A stretch of 34,408 nt of DNA from Velocimicrobium porci (lineage in GTDB: Bacteria; Bacillota; Clostridia; Lachnospirales; Lachnospiraceae). The position numbers were made by a program, and so were the translations under genes. Location of the stretch: the NCBI RefSeq assembly GCF_009696045.1, contig NZ_VUMT01000025.1, positions 1 to 34,408 on the forward strand. Direction: 5' to 3'. Positions 34,111 to 34,408 of the stretch are shown piece after piece; the stretch's first letter is position 1, and every line of letters begins with the position of its first letter. A model generated the notes under the pieces. The model was given only the letters and a program-made list of their open reading frames with translations. It made no database searches and was not told the origin of the DNA.

Positions 34111-34132
34111 CCAGCACGACAAACGCATGAGT
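34111..34132. repeat. Left terminal inverted repeat of the right IS
   Basis: CCAGCACGACAAACGCATGA at the outer edge, matching the reverse complement of 109-130 with one mismatch in 20. Confidence 0.85.
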
Positions 34133-34191
34133 AAATAAATTGTGAACACGTCCCTTTTCTGGTAAAATGAAAAGAAAAGGGGTGTTAGAAA

Positions 34192-34408
34192 ATGCAGGAA
34201 TTATTAGATTGGATGGAATACATTGAGGATAATCGTCAACAGAGAAAAGTTCGTCACAAGCTAAAAGATATTCTCGTAATCGTGCTTTTTGCCACACTTG
34301 CAAATGCAGATGATTGGGTCGAAATGGCATTGTTTGCAGAAAACTATCAGGATTATCTTCGAAAGTATATCGAATTGAAGAATGGGGTGCCATCGCATGA
34401 TACGATTC
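34192..34408 (+). CDS. ISAs1-family transposase, N-terminal part
   Basis: 72 residues to the window edge. MQELLDWMEYIEDNRQQRKV is followed by RHKLKDILVIVLFATLANAD, DWVEMALFAENY and GVPSHDT. This is the DDE_Tnp_1-associated N-terminal domain of ISAs1/H-repeat transposases, where RHxLxDIL, A-A-DxWxEI and NGxPSHDT are conserved. The catalytic DDE core is beyond the edge. AAGGGG at 34177-34182 supports the start. The visible frame is intact. Confidence 0.9.
   Translation, partial: MQELLDWMEYIEDNRQQRKVRHKLKDILVIVLFATLANADDWVEMALFAENYQDYLRKYIELKNGVPSHDTI

Larger units (their letters stand above)
34111..34408 (+). mobile_element. 5' end of an ISAs1-family insertion sequence (cut by window edge)
   Basis: It begins with a terminal inverted repeat (34111-34132) that matches, inverted, the end of the IS at 109-130. 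An 80-bp leader with AAGGGG precedes the transposase ATG at 34192. Orientation is the same as for the left copy. Because the two visible parts do not overlap, identity of the two copies beyond the terminal repeat cannot be tested here. Confidence 0.88.

Overview
The window reads as a chromosomal segment of a low-GC, anaerobic Gram-positive bacterium, most likely a gut-type Lachnospiraceae/Clostridia member. This is inferred from the AT-rich sequence, strong AGGAGG ribosome-binding sites, textbook TTGACA/TATAAT promoters, a long-form HPF, a type III pantothenate kinase, a pyruvate:ferredoxin oxidoreductase, and several NlpC/P60, SLH and Ig-like surface proteins. Most content is core genome, not an accessory island.

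Both ends fall in an ISAs1-family insertion sequence in the same orientation. Bases 1-130 are the 3' end of one copy and 34111-34408 the 5' end of another. Their termini form a matching inverted repeat, so the window is probably an assembly contig that breaks at repeated IS copies.

Left part (146-6642): an SH3-NlpC/P60 cell-wall hydrolase, a PilZ (c-di-GMP) protein, a gene-free 600-bp stretch with a tight cluster of DnaA boxes, hpf, an HTH-PfkB sugar/nucleoside kinase, and a dCache chemoreceptor. Middle (7013-12141): secA, prfB with its programmed +1 frameshift, a CheW-like protein and a single-pass membrane protein of unknown function. An M20 amidohydrolase lies on the minus strand (12207-13364). 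Next comes a CoA operon (13744-16385): an ECF S component (probably the pantothenate transporter), coaX and coaBC, which together take pantothenate to 4'-phosphopantetheine. A tRNA-Gln(CTG) follows.

The most unusual protein-coding unit is the four-gene operon 17007-23196: an SLH-anchored protein with three tandem ~115-residue repeats, a double-length membrane-fusion protein with an acidic Met/Tyr/Asp-rich tail, and a MacB-type ATPase and permease. It looks like a surface-coupled ABC export or envelope-remodelling machine without an obvious described equivalent. On the minus strand follow lepB, a YtrA-type GntR/ABC ATPase/ABC permease operon with a visible operator, and an sCache chemoreceptor. 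The right end carries nifJ, a small unknown protein, and a GTG-started protein joining a cysteine-rich cytoplasmic segment to extracellular Ig-like and NlpC/P60 regions.

Two families of small non-coding repeats stand out. One is a ~105-bp two-hairpin element present three times, each copy directly behind the T-run of an intrinsic terminator. The other is a 182-bp multi-hairpin element flanked by a 9-bp direct repeat, which looks like a MITE.
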